Positions 6,528 to 6,959 of a stretch of DNA of 6,959 bases are shown here, in pieces. The notes beneath the pieces were generated by a model. It ran no database searches and was not told where the DNA came from. It saw only the letters and a list, made by a program, of their open reading frames with translations. Each line of letters begins with the position of its first letter. Within the stretch, counting starts at the first letter, position 1. The translations under genes were made by a program, and so were the position numbers. The DNA is from an uncultured Actinomyces sp. (GTDB taxonomy: Bacteria > Actinomycetota > Actinomycetes > Actinomycetales > Actinomycetaceae): positions 1-6,959 of the forward strand of contig CAKAPY010000069.1 of assembly GCA_916719935.1 (NCBI GenBank), written 5' to 3'.

Positions 6528-6959
6528 ACCTGACACTGAAGATTTGGCGCCAAAACGGACCCGAGGATCCGGGTGCCATGCACGAATACCAAGTCCGCGG
6601 CATCTCTGAGGAATCCTCGTTCCTGGAAATGCTCGACGTGTTGAACGAAGAGCTCTTTGCTCGCGGCGAAGAACCGATCGCATTTGACTCTGACTGCCGT
6701 GAAGGCATCTGTGGTCAGTGTGGCATTGTCATTAACGGTATTGCCCACGGCCCTGAGGTCACCACGACCTGCCAGCTGCACATGCGCTCCTTCAACGATG
6801 GTGATGTCATCACCATCGAACCCTGGCGTGCGGAAGCATTCCCGATCATCAAGGACTTGGTTGTTAACCGCAGCGCCCTGGACCGTATCGTCCAGGCTGG
6901 TGGTTACATCTCGGTCAACACCGGTGCCGCACCGGATGCCAACGGCACTCCCGTTCCCA
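6524..6959 (+). CDS. sdhB: Succinate dehydrogenase/fumarate reductase iron-sulfur subunit, 5' part (3' end outside window)
   Basis: Electron-transfer subunit linking SdhA flavin to SdhC haem and quinone. The window holds 145 complete codons plus one base. The N-terminal ferredoxin-like domain is complete: MNLTLKIWRQ opens it, and CREGICGQCG (58-67) with Cys83 (TTCQLHM) gives the C-x4-C-x2-C...C set of the [2Fe-2S] cluster (Cys58, 63, 66, 83). DLVVNRSALDRI (111-122) is the usual link toward the C-terminal [4Fe-4S]/[3Fe-4S] domain, which is not in the window. The GTG at 6524 overlaps the sdhA TGA by 4 nt and has GGAG at 6514-6517 with a 6-nt spacer, so the start is well supported and coupled to sdhA. 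A full protein of about 240-260 residues is expected from the type B family. Confidence 0.96.
   Translation, partial: MNLTLKIWRQNGPEDPGAMHEYQVRGISEESSFLEMLDVLNEELFARGEEPIAFDSDCREGICGQCGIVINGIAHGPEVTTTCQLHMRSFNDGDVITIEPWRAEAFPIIKDLVVNRSALDRIVQAGGYISVNTGAAPDANGTPVP

Noticed and set aside
5850..6683. Antisense open frame of 277 codons opposite sdhA and sdhB
   Set aside because: Same explanation: it spans two real genes on the other strand and has no recognisable domain.

Overview
The window suggests an actinobacterium of moderate G+C content (roughly mid-50s to 60 percent by eye), most plausibly in or near the Actinomycetaceae. Three things point there: the clustering of alr, tsaE, tsaB and rimI seen across Actinobacteria, a di-haem single-anchor (type B) succinate dehydrogenase in the order C-A-B, and frequent GTG starts. 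The genus is inference only. Every gene is on the + strand. I see no mobile element, CRISPR array, tRNA or rRNA.

Region 1 (1-3623) is a tightly packed housekeeping operon: the 3' part of nnrD (repair of hydrated NAD(P)H), alr (alanine racemase, D-Ala for peptidoglycan), tsaE and tsaB (tRNA t6A37 threonylcarbamoylation) and rimI (N-terminal acetylation of ribosomal protein S18). Junctions are a 25-nt gap, a 1-nt TAATG overlap, a 9-nt gap and a 4-nt GTGA overlap, so translational coupling is likely. The usual next gene, tsaD (the catalytic t6A subunit), does not follow rimI.

Region 2 (3624-3830) is a 207-nt AT-richer intergenic stretch. It holds a short intrinsic-terminator-like hairpin that competes with a longer alternative hairpin, an 8-10-8 perfect dyad that runs into a strong but orphan AAGGAG, and a weak promoter candidate. 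This is the likely boundary between operons and the control region for sdh.

Region 3 (3831-6959) is sdhC-sdhA-sdhB, with sdhB cut off by the window end. It encodes a membrane-bound succinate:quinone oxidoreductase linking the TCA cycle to the quinone pool, probably menaquinone. SdhA carries the full flavin and dicarboxylate site, SdhB shows its [2Fe-2S] motif, and SdhC shows five membrane segments with the haem-ligand histidines. Codon use here is more biased than in region 1 (lysine in sdhA is AAG throughout), consistent with high expression.

No clearly novel system is visible. The points most worth checking are the layered structure in the sdhC leader, the absence of tsaD next to rimI, and the lack of an E-pathway glutamate in SdhC.
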